Part shown: positions 18,800 to 29,360 of the stretch, piece by piece
How the letters are laid out: each line of letters opens with the position of its first letter
Numbering within the stretch: position 1 is the first letter of the stretch
From: Chelydra serpentina
Lineage: Eukaryota; Chordata; Testudines; Chelydridae
Length of the DNA: 64,000 nucleotides
NCBI GenBank assembly: GCA_037349315.1
Contig: JBAIAC010000272.1
Coordinates: 591,856-655,855 of the forward strand
Reading direction: 5' to 3'
Made by a program: the position numbers and the translations under genes
Notes under the pieces: model-generated
Seen by the model: the letters and a program-made list of their open reading frames with translations, nothing else
Database searches by the model: none
What the model was told of the DNA's origin: nothing

Positions 18800-19100
18800 C
18801 GCCACACACACTTCAGTGGAGAAGCAGCTGGCAATCTAGTAGGCTGCCCATGGAACAACAGGACAGAGAAACCTGCATCATGTGATGCTGCACCCGCCCA
18901 TGAGCCATTGCAAACCCCTCCCAAAGCCCCCTGCGGCCAGTTGCACAGTGTGATAGCTACCCACAGTGCACTGCTCTTTGGGGCGACACAAGAGTTGCTA
19001 GAGTGGATGCGCTCTGGTGACACAAGGAGCAGAGTGTTTAATTGAAACCCTTCAACTGAAGCAGCATAACTCTGTAGTGTGGACACAGCCTGAGAGTGAG
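18800..19100. mobile_element. DNA-transposon remnant related to 1-511
   Basis: Contains 'acccacagtgcactgctctt' (about 18960) and ends 'tagtgtggacacagcctgag' (about 19075-19094), paralleling the right end of the element at 1-511. No coding capacity. Confidence 0.45.
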
Positions 19101-19167
19101 ACAAGACCCAGCTCCCCTTGAGACCAAGGATGCTCAGGGACTGAAACTGAAGAACGACAAGTTCCTC

Positions 19168-19249
19168 CGTAGTCAACAGGATTCGAACCTGTGCAGGGAA
19201 ACCCCAACGGATTTCTAGTCCATCACCTTAACCACTCAGCCACAACTAC
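19168..19249 (-). tRNA. tRNA-Ser(AGA)
   Basis: 82 nt with a long variable arm. Acceptor GTAGTTG/TGACTAC pairs with two G-U pairs; loop CTAGAAA gives AGA; anticodon stem ATGGA/TCCGT has one wobble. A box TGGCTGAGTGG and B box GGTTCGAATCC are good. No T4 within 40 nt downstream on the minus strand, so termination would depend on a weaker T run. Probably functional. Confidence 0.92.
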
Positions 19250-19329
19250 TGGCTTTGTGCAGGTTTCTCACTACACTCTAGTTCTGTTCTCACTGAGTGA
19301 TCATTTCCAATTGTTTCCTCAGACCAGCT

Positions 19330-19740
19330 TCCACAACACACTCACTGCCGTGCCATTGTGTAAGTGTGTCCATGGATGAACAGCAGGAATTCCTGCTCAT
19401 TTCCCTGCTGGCTGGAGCATGATGAGAGTGTGTTTGTGGTTAACGACGCTGCTGTAGATTGTTGTCCATGTCCTGCCTTGATAATTCAGACAGTCCCTTT
19501 CCCGTCATCCCCAATACATCAGTGATTGCAATAGCAGGGGCAGGTTTTCTCTGGGGCACTGAGCTTTGCCAGGGGGTTGGTGGCTCCTTTCTTTCCTCAC
19601 CCTGGAGTAAAATCAGTTTTTTATTCCATCCTTGATGTTTCACGGAATAACAACAGCAGCATGAAGAAAGAGGAGAGCGAATATCTCACTGTCAGGGCTG
19701 AAGGTGCCACGTCCCCTCTGTCTGACCATTGTCACTGCAG
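19330..19740 (+). repeat. Spacer block S5, copy 1
   Basis: Related to about 42120-42500 (+) and 52040-52420 (-). Landmarks: 'gctgtagattgttgtccatg', 'acagtccctttcc', and 'cagcagcatgaagaaagagg'. Here it neighbours Ser(AGA); in the other two places it neighbours Ala(TGC). Confidence 0.7.
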
Positions 19741-19797
19741 GAGAGAAGGTTTCAATGGAATTGAACACCCTGGCTCAGACAAGAGACACAGGAAGAT

Positions 19798-19965
19798 TTT
19801 AAGAACATAAGAAAGGCCGTACTGAGTCAGACAAAGGTCCATCCAGCCCAGTATCCTGTCTACTGATCCTGGCCAATGCCAGGTGCCCCAAAGGGAGTGA
19901 ACCTCACAGGTAATGATCAAGTGTTCTCTCTCCTGCCATCCATCTCTTTTACTGTTCATGGATCT
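19798..19965 (-). mobile_element. CR1-type LINE 3' UTR fragment
   Basis: Plus strand starts 'aagaacataagaaaggccgt' and includes 'cagcccagtatcctgtc' and 'ggccaatgccaggtgcccc', which are the reverse complement of the copy at 41300-41575. Another piece is at about 40530-40640. Confidence 0.7.
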
Positions 19966-20199
19966 GTGCAAGGGAAATTATATGGGGGAGATTGTTTGGG
20001 GGAGATTATGAGGCTGTTACCTTTTGAGATCAAAAATAAGACCTACAGAATTCTTTTAGATACCTGGGACTTAGACATATTTAATTTAACACAAGGGAGT
20101 CCTGACTAGGTTTGTGTTTGCAGGAAGCAACTTGGTCTTTCATTGTATCAAACAGGGAGATGGTTGCTTGTAAAGGAGGGGAGGAAGACTAAATGCATA

Positions 20200-20280
20200 C
20201 GATGAGGATGGGATTCGAACCCACGCGTGCAAAGCACAATGGATTAGCAGCCATCACCTTAACCACTCGGCCACCTCATC
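20200..20280 (-). tRNA. tRNA-Ser(GCT), one base short in the anticodon arm
   Basis: 81 nt. Acceptor GATGAGG/CCTCATC pairs 7/7, A and B boxes (TGGCCGAGTGG, GGTTCGAATCC) perfect, variable arm good. Compared with the usual ATGGA-CTGCTAA-TCCAT arm one base is missing; here it reads ATGGC-TGCTAA-TCCAT, with a C-T mismatch next to the loop. The same one-base shortening occurs at 59242. No T4 close downstream. Confidence 0.85.
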
Positions 20281-20920
20281 TGTGCTGTCAAGAAAAGGAC
20301 AGGAGGAGAAATCTAAGACCAGCAGAGATAGGGACAAAAAGGAGTTTATAAATATTAAGTGTAAGCAGGGTCTGGATGAGCTCCCCCCTCACATCGAGTG
20401 ATGAGCTGGGGAAAGACTTCAGGAGCAGACCGTGTTTGCCCAGACACCCCTACTCGGCCTAGGTGTGCAGCATGCTGGGGCCGCTTTGCCAAAAGGACCA
20501 GTTCTGGCTGGTGTTGGGTTACAAATCACTGTAGCATTGAGTGGAATGAAATGTTTTTATCTTTCCTGTCCGAGTGAAGGGCAGCAGAACATACCGAGTC
20601 CGTCCTGACGGAGGGGCGAGGTGGGTGAGAAATACCTTTTATTGCACTGCATAGAAGCGATTGAAGGCATCACCCTAATCCAGTGGTCCCCAAACTTTTC
20701 ACATTGTGCCCTCTTGTCCGTGTCTGCGGCCCCTCGGAAGCCGCAGTCGAGAACTGGGGCTGGGAGTAGCGCTGTGGCTTCCTGGGGAGAGGGGTGTGGA
20801 CAGGGGTAAGGGGGACAAGGCTGGGCCAGGAGCCAGGAGCCAGGAGCCCAGGCTGAGGGTGGGGTTGGGGAAGAGCTGGAGGAGCAGCGTTCCAGGAAGG
20901 AGCGGGCAGCAATGCCAGCT
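20200..20920 (-). repeat. Inverted segmental duplication S6, left copy
   Basis: Reverse complement of about 58640-59325, covering the Ser(GCT) gene, 'ccgagtccgtcctgacggag' (20598) and a repeat that starts 'tggtccccaaacttttcaca' (about 20683). The latter is a common reptile interspersed repeat end. Confidence 0.85.
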
Positions 20921-21475
20921 GCTCCATGCAGACAGGTCAGTGTCCCCACGTGGGCGCAGGAGGGGTGCAGGGGTTAGGGGTGAAGGGGGGCAGGAGAGGG
21001 GCAGTGGCTGGGGGCACAGGGGGGGAGTGCAGGAGTTAAGGGCAAAGGGGACACAGTGTAGGGGTGAGGGCACAGGAGGGGGCAGGGGTTAGGGGTGAAG
21101 GATCTAGGGGCAAAGGGGGAGTGGGGAGCCCACAGGGCCCAGGGGAAATGGGGATGTGCCAAAATACAAGTTTTGCCCAGGGCTCCATTTCCCCTAAGGC
21201 CGGTCCTGGTGGGGAGTTTCCCCATTGATAACATTTCCTGCTGGGAGGGGAAGGGGAGAGAAGAGGCGTTTTCTCTCTGCTTCTTTCCTGTCCATTTTCT
21301 GCTCCTTCCTTCAGTTCCAGACTCCTCCCCTGTATTTCAGGCTGTGCCGTGACGCCCTCCCCACCCCAGGGCTCTGGGGCCTTTGGAGCAGAGAGATCCC
21401 AGGAGCTGAGGGTGAATCCAGGGGTGAGGAGCTGGCAGGGAGGAGTCCTGGCAGCTGTTCTGGGAGTGCAGGTGA
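20921..21475. other. G-rich low-complexity spacer, no gene
   Basis: 20940-21130 is a degenerate run of 'aggggtgaggg' type words, low-complexity on the plus strand and G-quadruplex prone. The rest is anonymous. Confidence 0.5.
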
Positions 21476-21701
21476 GGAATGACTCCCCCTGCTCTCGATT
21501 CTCCCCGGGGGGCTCTGGGGAGCAGGGAGGGTTGTGTGATAAATTCCATCCAACTTCCCCCTTTGACCCAAGCCGAGGGACGTCTCAGCTCTCCCCGATC
21601 CCCTTGGCAGCAGCAAACAAGGGACGTTTTCCACTGCCCAGGAGACCCCAGCCAGGGACTAAAGGCAGCTCCAGACTTTCCCTTTCTCCCTTCCAGGAAC
21701 T

Positions 21702-21774
21702 CCACGTGTGGCCTAATGGATCAGGCGTCTGACTTCAGATCAGGCGATTGAAGGTTCGAGTCCCTTTGCGGTTG
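21702..21774 (+). pseudogene. tRNA-Arg pseudogene, anticodon now TCA
   Basis: 73 nt. From the D-arm onward it is the Arg(TCG) family, but the loop reads CTTCAGA, so the anticodon is TCA (reads the UGA stop codon). The first seven bases, CCACGTG, do not pair with TGCGGTT; the 5' end has been replaced by the flanking block. Without an acceptor stem it cannot work, so suppressor activity is not expected. Confidence 0.85.
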
Positions 21775-22332
21775 TGCTTGTGCAGTTTTCTCTTTGTGCT
21801 GAAAGTCCTGCTCCCTTCAGGGCTGGAGCCTCTTCTTGGCGGCTCAGGCCAATGCTCTGGGTTCAGCAATAGCCCTGGGAAGGAGGTGGGGGTGGGGGTG
21901 GGGCATCACACAGGCTAGGGCATGAGCCCCAGGGGCTCCCAGTCCAGCCTTTGCCCTTCCGGACTCACCAAAGAGACTGGGCAGCTGCCCGGGCGAGTGT
22001 GTAGAGCAGTTTCCCTCTTCCCAATGTGCCCCTGTGCTCGAGGGGGTTTGGTCAATAGCACCTTGGGAGCCTGGTGTTTCCCTGCTTCTCGCCGGCTGGG
22101 GAAAAGCCTCTTGGGGAGAATCTCCTGCCCCACTACAAGAGTGAGCACCGTAAAGGGGAACGGTCAGAGGCCCCACCAGGGGGGCTGGCCCTGCTTCCCT
22201 ACCACAGTCTGATGTTGGCCACAGAGCGTCGGCAGCCGCCCCACACCCTGGCCTGCGGGTGGCCCCCAGTGGGGGTTTGGCCTGCCTGGGAGCAAGCTGG
22301 CCGGGGGTCTTTGTGGCTGTCAGCTGGCCGTG
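21775..22332 (+). other. Diverged Arg-LTR spacer, no gene
   Basis: 21775-21880 is the shared spacer downstream of Arg tRNAs. 21880-22332 has no counterpart I recognise and no convincing coding frame. Confidence 0.5.
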
Positions 22333-23145
22333 TGTGACACCGTGGGAATGTTCTTAATGTTGTCTCTAAATACTGCGTGGGTGCCTCAGTTTCCCCTTTG
22401 CATTTCTTAAGTCTCTAGGTGGGGGGATCAGGGGGTGTGATTGTTGCAGAGCCCTAGAGGGCCAGTGTGATGCTGTCTGCACAGAGACTGGCCGACGCCC
22501 TGTCCCCTGGCAACTGCTGGCCTGGACCCCTCCCCTGCAAGGTGCCCACTGAAGCTGTTGGAGAACAAAGAGATCAGGTGGCCTCCTGGCCCAGGACAGA
22601 GACAAAGGCCAGAGGAGGGGCTAGAGAGAGGCAGTTTAGAGCTTGCTGGGGAAACAGAGGGAGGCCCAAAACCGGGGTCTGGGCTCCCTGTCCCTCTAGA
22701 TGGACCTAGGGTGACCAGATGTCCCGATTTTACAGGGAGAGTCCCGATTTTGGGGGATTTCTCTTATATAGGATCCTATTACACCCCCACCCCCTGACCC
22801 GATTTTTCACATTTGCTTCTGGTCACCCAAGATGGACCTGACTGAGGGATCCTGGTCTCTATACCTACAAGCTCTGTTTTAGACTCTGTTCATGTCGTCT
22901 AATAAACCTTCTGTTTAACTGGCTGCTGAGAGTCACGTCTGACTGCAGAGTTGGGGGACAGGGCCCTCTGGCTTTCCCAGGAGCTCCGCCCGGGCGGACT
23001 CGCTGCGGGAAGTGAACAATGTGGAAGGGGATGCTGAGTTCTCTGAAGTCAAAGCCAGGAAGGTGGAAGCTGGGGAAGCTTCTTGCCCTGGAGACAGTCG
23101 GCTCAGAGAGGGGAGGCTCCCGCAGAGTCCTGACTGGCTTCGTAT
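22333..23145 (+). mobile_element. LTR family A, diverged and truncated, with MITE inside
   Basis: Starts TGTGACACCGTGGG at 22333, has AATAAA at about 22900, and shares the 'gccctagagggccagtgtga' block. It loses the usual 3' end after 'ctggcttcgtatggag'. The MITE at 22709-22828 is inserted in the 'agatggacct' sequence, which is present once in the sister LTRs. Confidence 0.75.
22709..22828 (+). mobile_element. MITE inserted in LTR
   Basis: GGGTGACCAGATG... to ...TCTGGTCACCC, about 120 bp, flanked by 'agatggacct' on both sides. The homologous site at about 1378 (copy 1) has one 'agatggacct', giving a target-site duplication of 8 to 10 bp. Confidence 0.85.
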
Positions 23146-23499
23146 GGAGTAGCTATGACTGTGAAGCCTGGCCCTGGCTCTCCTTTCCTTAAGTGTCATG
23201 TGGGCAAGGGGAAAAGTGTGGCAGCAAACACAAGGGCCAGACTTGTGGGCATCAGGCGAAGCTGTGAGAATCCCAACCATTGGGTCAAACCGCAGGACTG
23301 CAGCAATCGATAGCCAAGGTGGCAAGTTCTAGAGCCCCAACCTATTGTGAACATCCCGACCAAAGGCTCTTGTGCATCTGGAGACAGGGAAGGTGAGCTG
23401 TTTGGATTTCTTGGGGCCCCAAAGCTTTCTGGGGTTTTGGAATCCCCAGAGCTTCGAGAATATTGTGGACTTTTAAATGTTGTAGAGTTTTGGGGAGTT
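23146..23499. other. Spacer, no gene recognised
   Basis: Minus-strand frames of 125-130 codons overlap here without recognisable domains. A C-run of nine lies at about 23520. Confidence 0.35.
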
Positions 23500-23819
23500 G
23501 CAGATGTGAAGAGTTGGACCCCCCCCCCTTCTGTCTTGCACTGTATAGAAAAATCTGCACAGCGCAAGCTCATAAAAATCCACCCTCTTCCTCAATGGCA
23601 TTTTTGTCTGTGATTTAGTTTTGCTTTGTATAACCGTGTTTTCTCCTGGATCCATTATTTAACTGGAAAAAGAAGAAGGTCTCAGGGCACCAGATGGAGG
23701 AGCAGGCTGGGGCTAGGGCTGCTAAGAGAGAGAGAGTAGCAAGTTTTCTGTATTGTTTCCCACCCTCTTTTTCTTGACTAGTTTCTCTTCTGCACCAAAC
23801 TTGCCCATTTTCCATGTGA

Positions 23820-23884
23820 GTCTGGCTAGGATAGTTGGTGGAGCATCAGACTGAGGGTCCTGGTTTCAAGTCCCTTGTAAGGCA
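23820..23884 (+). pseudogene. tRNA-Lys pseudogene lacking the anticodon
   Basis: GTCTGGCTAG...GAGCATCAGACTGAGGGTCC: the bases that would carry TTTTAATC are gone, so the anticodon loop is missing. The T loop reads GGTTTCAAGTCC (one extra T) and the A box is damaged (GGATAGTTGG). Dead copy in the Lys-Gln cassette. Confidence 0.85.
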
Positions 23885-24204
23885 GAGAGAACCTTTTCAT
23901 CTGTCATGTCCAGCAAGAACTTCAGATGTCATCTGTTCTTGACATTCCTTTTTTCTTTTCGGGACTTGTCCTTTCCTAGGAAGGGCCATTTATTGCCTGG
24001 GACTGAAGGGTACAATTCCTCCCACTCCCACTGGCTCTGCAGTCTGGAGGAAGAAAGGTTTCTGGGTCTACAGCAAACCGCTGCGTGCCGACTTGTTGGG
24101 AAAATGCAGGGCTGGCCAGAGAGGCCTTGAGCAAGGGAGACAAAAAATTGTCCGCCCAGGCTCTTCCACACTGGATATCAGAAGACCCCAAGGCTGTTAC
24201 CACT

Positions 24205-24275
24205 GGTCCCATGGTGTCAGGGCAGCACTCAGGGCTCTGAATCCTGCAATCTCAGTTCAAGTCTCGGTGGGACCT
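24205..24275 (+). tRNA. tRNA-Gln(CTG)
   Basis: 71 nt. Acceptor GGTCCCA/TGGGACC 7/7, anticodon stem CAGGG/TCCTG perfect, loop CTCTGAA gives CTG. The T stem has one C-C mismatch (CTCAG with CTCGG). Its sisters have TTG, so this copy switched isoacceptor by one T-to-C change. The cassette's T4 terminator has become TTCT (about 24287), so termination is uncertain. Confidence 0.82.
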
Positions 24276-24500
24276 TGGGGCAGCTCTTCTGCCACCTAAC
24301 ACTACTGGGTGTTCCAAGGCTTCGTCTCGCTCTCTCCAATGACGTGGGAGCCTGTCTTTTACCCGCTCGCTGTTGTGACTTGAGCGCCAGAGGGGACGTT
24401 TGATCCAGAAGGCTGGTCGTGCCTGGAGTCCTGTAGGTAGGGGTGCGAGCTCCATTTCCTCTGAGTCGTGAAGCTGGGCTGCAGCCTGGCCTAGTCACTT

Positions 24501-24919
24501 GGGCGGCGTTGGTGTTCCCCAGGAATGCTGACGGGCTGGCCTAAGGGAGGGAGGCTTAATACTCCTCCCTATCAGTCAGGGCAGAAGACGAGGGCTGCAA
24601 GAGTGAGCAGGTTGATGAGCTGGGCCTTCTAGCGTTCGGTCGGTGACGAGGTGGGGAACGTGACCTGGGAGAGGCAGCTTCTGGCCTGTCAGGAACAGCT
24701 CAGAGGTGGAGTTAGAGACCTTGTCATTAGCCCAGAAGGGTGTCATGCTCAAGACCGATCTTTTGGCTGAAGGTAATTTCCTCAGCCATGTAGTGCCCCC
24801 TGCTTCACGCGTGGTGCTGAGACCGAACACGATGGCCTTCCCCTTCTCGTGGGGCACTAGGACGTCCCTACCGAGCCAGGAGAAGTGTGGGTTTTCTGCC
24901 GGTATTGGAAGGGGGGTGG
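24501..24919. other. Spacer, no gene recognised
   Basis: Unremarkable sequence. Frames of 90-140 codons are present on both strands without conserved domains or repeats seen elsewhere in the window. Confidence 0.35.
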
Positions 24920-25060
24920 GGCACGGTGGGCTTTGGAGCCTTTTACGGCTCTACTACTGTGTTATTCAGTTTTCAGCCCGTGGCGGAGCTGGAGGGCAGG
25001 TCAGGCCCAAGGGGAACGGCGGGGCAGCCACAAAGAACACAACCGACTCTTCCAATCTGG
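24920..25060 (+). repeat. Inverted segmental duplication S7, left copy
   Basis: 'cacggtgggctttggagcct' and following 100 bp match about 38930-39080 in reverse complement, with moderate divergence. Confidence 0.65.
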
Positions 25061-26189
25061 CCGTATTTATCTTGAGCCCACTGGGTGCAGCACTGGGTTT
25101 GCGTTGGCTGATGCTGATGGAAGGGGGAGGAGATTAGGAGGCCCCCAGCTCTCTCTAGTGTTCATCCTCTCCCACCTTATGTCCTCCGGGATTGTCAGGG
25201 GGTGGCCAGGTGGAAGGTGCTTGCATCGAAGTGCTTGGCTGGAGGTGCAGAAAGTGGGGGCTGGGATGGAGCTGCATGGGCAGCAGCACCCCAGAAAGCA
25301 GGCTGGGATCGAGGGGCCTGGGGAACATCTCAGTCCCTTTTCTGTAGGTACGATGAATGCAGCCCCCGCGCCTGGGTCTTCAGGGACAGGATATTTCTTT
25401 GCAAAATAAAGCTTTTAATTAAAAGGAGAAAATGAAGTGGGCACCCGATGGTGCCAGAGACTAAGGAATGAGAAGCCCCAGGATTCCTGAGTCCCCATTG
25501 ACTCTGAAAAGGGATTTATTTAAACTCCCTTTATTTCTATGGCTGATAAAGTATAAGCACCAAGCGATTTCAGTGGCTCTGACACAGGGGTTGCGGATGC
25601 TCTAACCGTACCTCAAATGGAATAATGATTGTGTCCCTGAGTCATTAATGGCAGGCAGGTTCCCAAAGGCAATTCCAATTGGTTCCCTACAATTGGTGAT
25701 GCTGGGCAGCAGGGGAACCTCTCTGGGTCCCACTGTCAGTTCCCCTCTGTTTTCCATCACTCCGAGTGCTTCCGACTCCTGGGTGAGGTTTTCCTTGCAA
25801 GGTCTGTATGTGACTCCGTGTGTGTAGGAAGTAAAGAGTGTGGGGCTCTCACTGAACTGAAGGAGGAAAACGGTTGGTTGAGAGACCTGGGGGAAGAATA
25901 AAAGAGGCCCAGAAGCCCGGGTGCTGGAATGGGGAGGCAGGGGGCCCTGGCCCCCAACTTTTGAAGGTAGGGGGAATATGCTCTCCAACTCTTTCCCGGT
26001 CCTAAGGGTGAGCAACAGTGGGGGAGGTTGGAGAGGAGCAACTGGTGGGTGGCATCTTGTGGAGATGGGGCAGTGTGGGGAAGGGGCTCAGGGGAAATGG
26101 GTGGGACCTCGGGGTAGGGCCATGGTTTGGGTACCTATGGACCCCACACTTTTAGGGGCTTCCACTGCTCCTGCCCACAAGGATGACAA
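25061..26189. other. Spacer, no gene recognised
   Basis: Contains AATAAA at about 25405 and 25895 but no coherent exon upstream. 25600-26040 has a minus-strand frame of 137 codons without recognisable domain. Confidence 0.4.
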
Positions 26190-26247
26190 AATATTAGCAG
26201 GCTATTTTTTTTAACTACTTGGCCAGTTTGTCTAATGGGCTCATCCC

Positions 26248-26316
26248 TCTATTGGCCAGAAACCAAAGCTAGACGTCCCGCTGTAGCTATGACTTCTGCT
26301 ACTGAACCACCAATGC
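26248..26316 (-). pseudogene. tRNA-Gly(GCC)-derived pseudogene
   Basis: Same 69-nt decayed gene as 8963-9031, with two or three further differences. Decay predates duplication of the block. Confidence 0.75.
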
Positions 26317-26701
26317 ACTAACTCCTCTTGTGAGACATTTCCTTCTGCACAATACTGCTGCTAGTCCAGCTATTGACTCCAGGAGACATTTTTCTTAGCC
26401 TGGTTTTTTGCGTCACTTGTGTCTCTAGCAAAGGTCAGTCCCTGGCCCTGTGGTCCAGACATCGTCATTCAAATCAAGCTTCAAGTGAGCAATTCTTTCC
26501 CATTCCCACTCTGTGGGAGGGGAGACTTTTCAAAGCCCTCTCTGTACTGCACATGGCTAAGCAAAGAGAACAAACCCCAAATCCCCCCTGTGCTTTGGGA
26601 GCCAGGTTTGCTGTTTGATTTCTGTATTTCAGGTGACGTCAAGCCCAGGCATTGGGATTATTTACCAGTTTCTTTGCCATGGGAGCATTACTGTGCTTGC
26701 A

Positions 26702-26777
26702 GCTGTGATGGCCGAGTGGTTAAGGCGTTGAAATCCAATAGGGTTCCCCTGCGCAGGTTTGAATCCTGCTCACAGCG
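26702..26777 (+). pseudogene. tRNA-Ser(TGA) with 6-bp anticodon-arm deletion
   Basis: 76 nt. Identical to 10315-10396 in the acceptor, D-arm and variable arm, but 'gagttg' is missing, so the loop and part of the anticodon stem (including TGA) are gone. B box now GGTTTGAATCC. A and B boxes still allow transcription in principle, but the RNA could not decode. Confidence 0.9.
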
Positions 26778-27294
26778 AGGTCTGTGTTTTAGCCACAGTT
26801 TCTAACCAGGGCAATACATCCTGCCCAGTTGCCTCGCTGACAGGGGATGCCGACATTTCTGTAAGGTGCACTGGCAGCGGGGTGAATGTGGCTGCTGCCG
26901 CAGGCCTGGCTTTAACGCCTGGTGCTTCCTCACCTGCTTCCCTGTCTGGGGCCTTTGGTGCGGCCCTGCAGGCCGTCCCTCCCAGCTGTGAGAGAAGCGG
27001 GCTGGTGGCTCAAAGGGTTTTGCTGGGGCTGTCGGTGAGGGGGAATCGCTGGCTGAGGATGGCTCCGTGGAAGAGCTGAGCTTTGCATGTCGTTCCGGCC
27101 TGTGGTCTCCTCTGTCATGTGGCAGTGAGTTCCACAGCTCCGGGGGGAGCTCAGCCTCCTGTAAGCCTCCCTGTCTGGGTGAGCTGGTGGGACGCGGGTG
27201 TCAGGAGAAGTCGTGGTGGCAGGAGAAGGGACGATCTCCCTGGTGGAGACGGTTTGGACAGCAGCTGGATCCTGGCCCTGGGCTCTGTGAGAGG

Positions 27295-27415
27295 AGCCGG
27301 AGCAGGGAGCGGGTGCTGGGGTGACCTGTGGGGCAGAGCAGGGAGCGGGTGCTGGGGTGACCTGTGGGGCGGAGCAGGGAGCGGGTACTGGGGAGACCTG
27401 TGGGGCAGATTGAAC
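27295..27415. repeat. 36-bp minisatellite, short allele (about 3 units)
   Basis: Unit 'gagcagggagcgggtgctgg' plus 'ggtgacctgtggggca', 36 bp. The inverted sister at 49722-50140 has about 12 units. Because 36 is a multiple of three, frames stay open across it. Confidence 0.85.
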
Positions 27416-28002
27416 CAGCTGGAGCAGCTCAGGGCGTGTCGGTCCATCCCCAGCTGCAGGAAGGAGCCGAAGATCTCCCAGAGAGGTGGGGGCAGGGCAG
27501 AACAGACGGGCACGTAGGGCACCGCTATGCCTGGGGCACCAGACACTCTGCCGGGAGCCGGGAGGGACGGGAAGCCGTGGGGCAGGTAAGAGCAGCGCTG
27601 GGTCCTAGAGAGAGCCCAATGCGCTGCCTGCAGCACAGTCTGGGGAGGGGATTGGCTGCTGGGGTCTCTGGGAAGGGGGGGAAGGAACTTACCTGTGAGT
27701 GTGACTCTCCCCCGGCGTGAGGGGAGGCAGGCTGGGCGGCTCTGGCAGTGTCCTTTGTTGCCCCCCATAACGTCCATTCTTGTCCCCCCCACGCAGAGCA
27801 CCCCCCTTTCCCCTCCCCCCCACGGAGCACCCCTCTCTCCCCCCTCCCCTCCGGTAGGGCTGGGTTGGGTAAGGTGCTGGGGGGGGGCGGGGGGGCTGCG
27901 TGCTGAGGAAGTAAAAAAGAAAGTAAGTCACTTCCTCGGCAGCCAGCCCAAGCAACAGGGGCCGGCTGGAATTACCACCCCCAGCTGGCTGGGCTGGGGA
28001 CA

Positions 28003-28166
28003 GGGTGACCAGACAGCATGTGGGAAAAACCAGGACAGGGGGTGGGTGGGGTGACCAGATGTCCCACTTGTATAGGGACAGTCCCAATTTTGGGATCTAT
28101 TTTTATATAGGCTCCTATTACCCCCCATCCCTATCCCGATTTTCCACCCTTGCTGTCTGGTCACCC
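28003..28166 (+). mobile_element. Two nested MITEs
   Basis: An outer partial 'ggtgaccagacagcatgtgg' copy (28003) is interrupted by a complete copy at about 28050-28166 ending 'tgctgtctggtcaccct'. The same nested pair is at 47057-47215 in reverse complement, so it predates the duplication. Confidence 0.75.
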
Positions 28167-28189
28167 TCGGTGGGGGGTAATTGCTGCCT

Positions 28190-29200
28190 ATATAAGACAA
28201 AGCCCCAAATAGCGGAAGTGGCCCTAGAAAATCTGTGTCTGGCCAGCGGCAGGACATTAGCACTGCAGGGGAGGGGTGAGTGTGGCAGTGACATCACAAA
28301 GACCTTTTGCAGGACCTCGGCCTATTGGTCAAAAGTGGTGGGAGGCGGTGACCTCACAGAGACATGCTGACATCAGCCAGGCCAGGCCAGGGGTGCAGGG
28401 CCAGGGAAACCTCGGAGACCCCCGTGGCTTTGCTTCAGCAAGTCTCCTTGTCGAGGTCTCTCTCGGAGGACTGAGAGAGTATTAGGGTTCACGGACGTGA
28501 GCGCCAGGAGGAACCTCTTTGGAGTTTTCTCCTTTCCTTTCACGCACTTCCCTAGAAAACAGACGTCCCTGGTTAGACGGTACGAGCCTCCGAGAGGTTT
28601 GGGACCTGTTCAGTCTGATCCATCTGGTGCCAGCTGAATTCTAGGCATGGAAAACAGTAGCTTCAGGTGGCAGAATTTTATTCCCCACTTGGGATTTTGT
28701 CCCTCAGAATCACTGAGGACATTAGGGTTTGTCCTTTTTGTTTGACCTTTTCCTCCATCCCTCCCTCCTTTCTCTTCATCTCTTACTTCTTTTGTCCTTT
28801 CCCCTGTTCCCCTCCCACCACCAGGAGAGGTGTAGGGGTGTGTGTGTGTCTGGTGGGGGTTGCTCTCAGCTCCCATTGTGGGTGATCTACCCAAAAATGT
28901 GGGGCTGAAATAGTGCTCGGACAGTGACCCCCACCGGTGACCTGGGCCGTCCTTTGGGCCCTCTGGTGAGAACCCTCAGCCTCCCCCCCCTCAGTCTCTA
29001 CCCTGATTGGCTGAGCAGGGAGTTATTGACAGGGAGGAGACTCAGGTCCTTGTTCTCTTTTAAGACCAAGTAAATAAGTCACAGCCAGTCACATGTGTGA
29101 CGAATTTTGCTGCTTCTCTGCATTAGTTGTAGAGATTGATGGATGTTAAGGTAAGAAAGGACCATTATGTGCATCCAGTCGCACCTCCTGTATAAGCCAG
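28190..29200 (+). repeat. Segmental block S3, copy 2 (no CR1)
   Basis: See the copy at 10780. Here the CR1 target sequence 'gtgcatccagtcgcacc' (about 29169) is uninterrupted. Confidence 0.8.
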
Positions 29201-29360
29201 GCCCTAGACCAGGCCTGCACAACATGCGGCCCTAAGGACTCAGCAGGAGCAAGGGGCCTGTCCAGGAAATGGCCAGGGCTTCTGGGAACCCGGGGGTGGC
29301 TCTGGACACCACCAGCAGTCATTTGGCTCCTGGCACACAAGGCAACTTAAAAAGCTGAGA

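Larger units (their letters stand above)
23500..24500 (+). repeat. Lys-Gln cassette, copy 2 (inverted relative to copies 1 and 3)
   Basis: Same order as the other cassettes read on the tRNA strand: 'ctggatccattatttaactg' flank, Lys remnant at 23820, 'gaagaaaggtttctgggtct' (24049) and Gln at 24205, then the GC-rich tail to about 24500. Confidence 0.85.
26190..26820 (+). repeat. Direct segmental duplication S2, right copy (empty site)
   Basis: Matches 8905-9340 joined directly to 10226-10440. Carries the Gly-type pseudogene and a damaged Ser(TGA). The Penelope-like element is absent; tgtttgatttct occurs once at 26612-26623. Confidence 0.9.
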
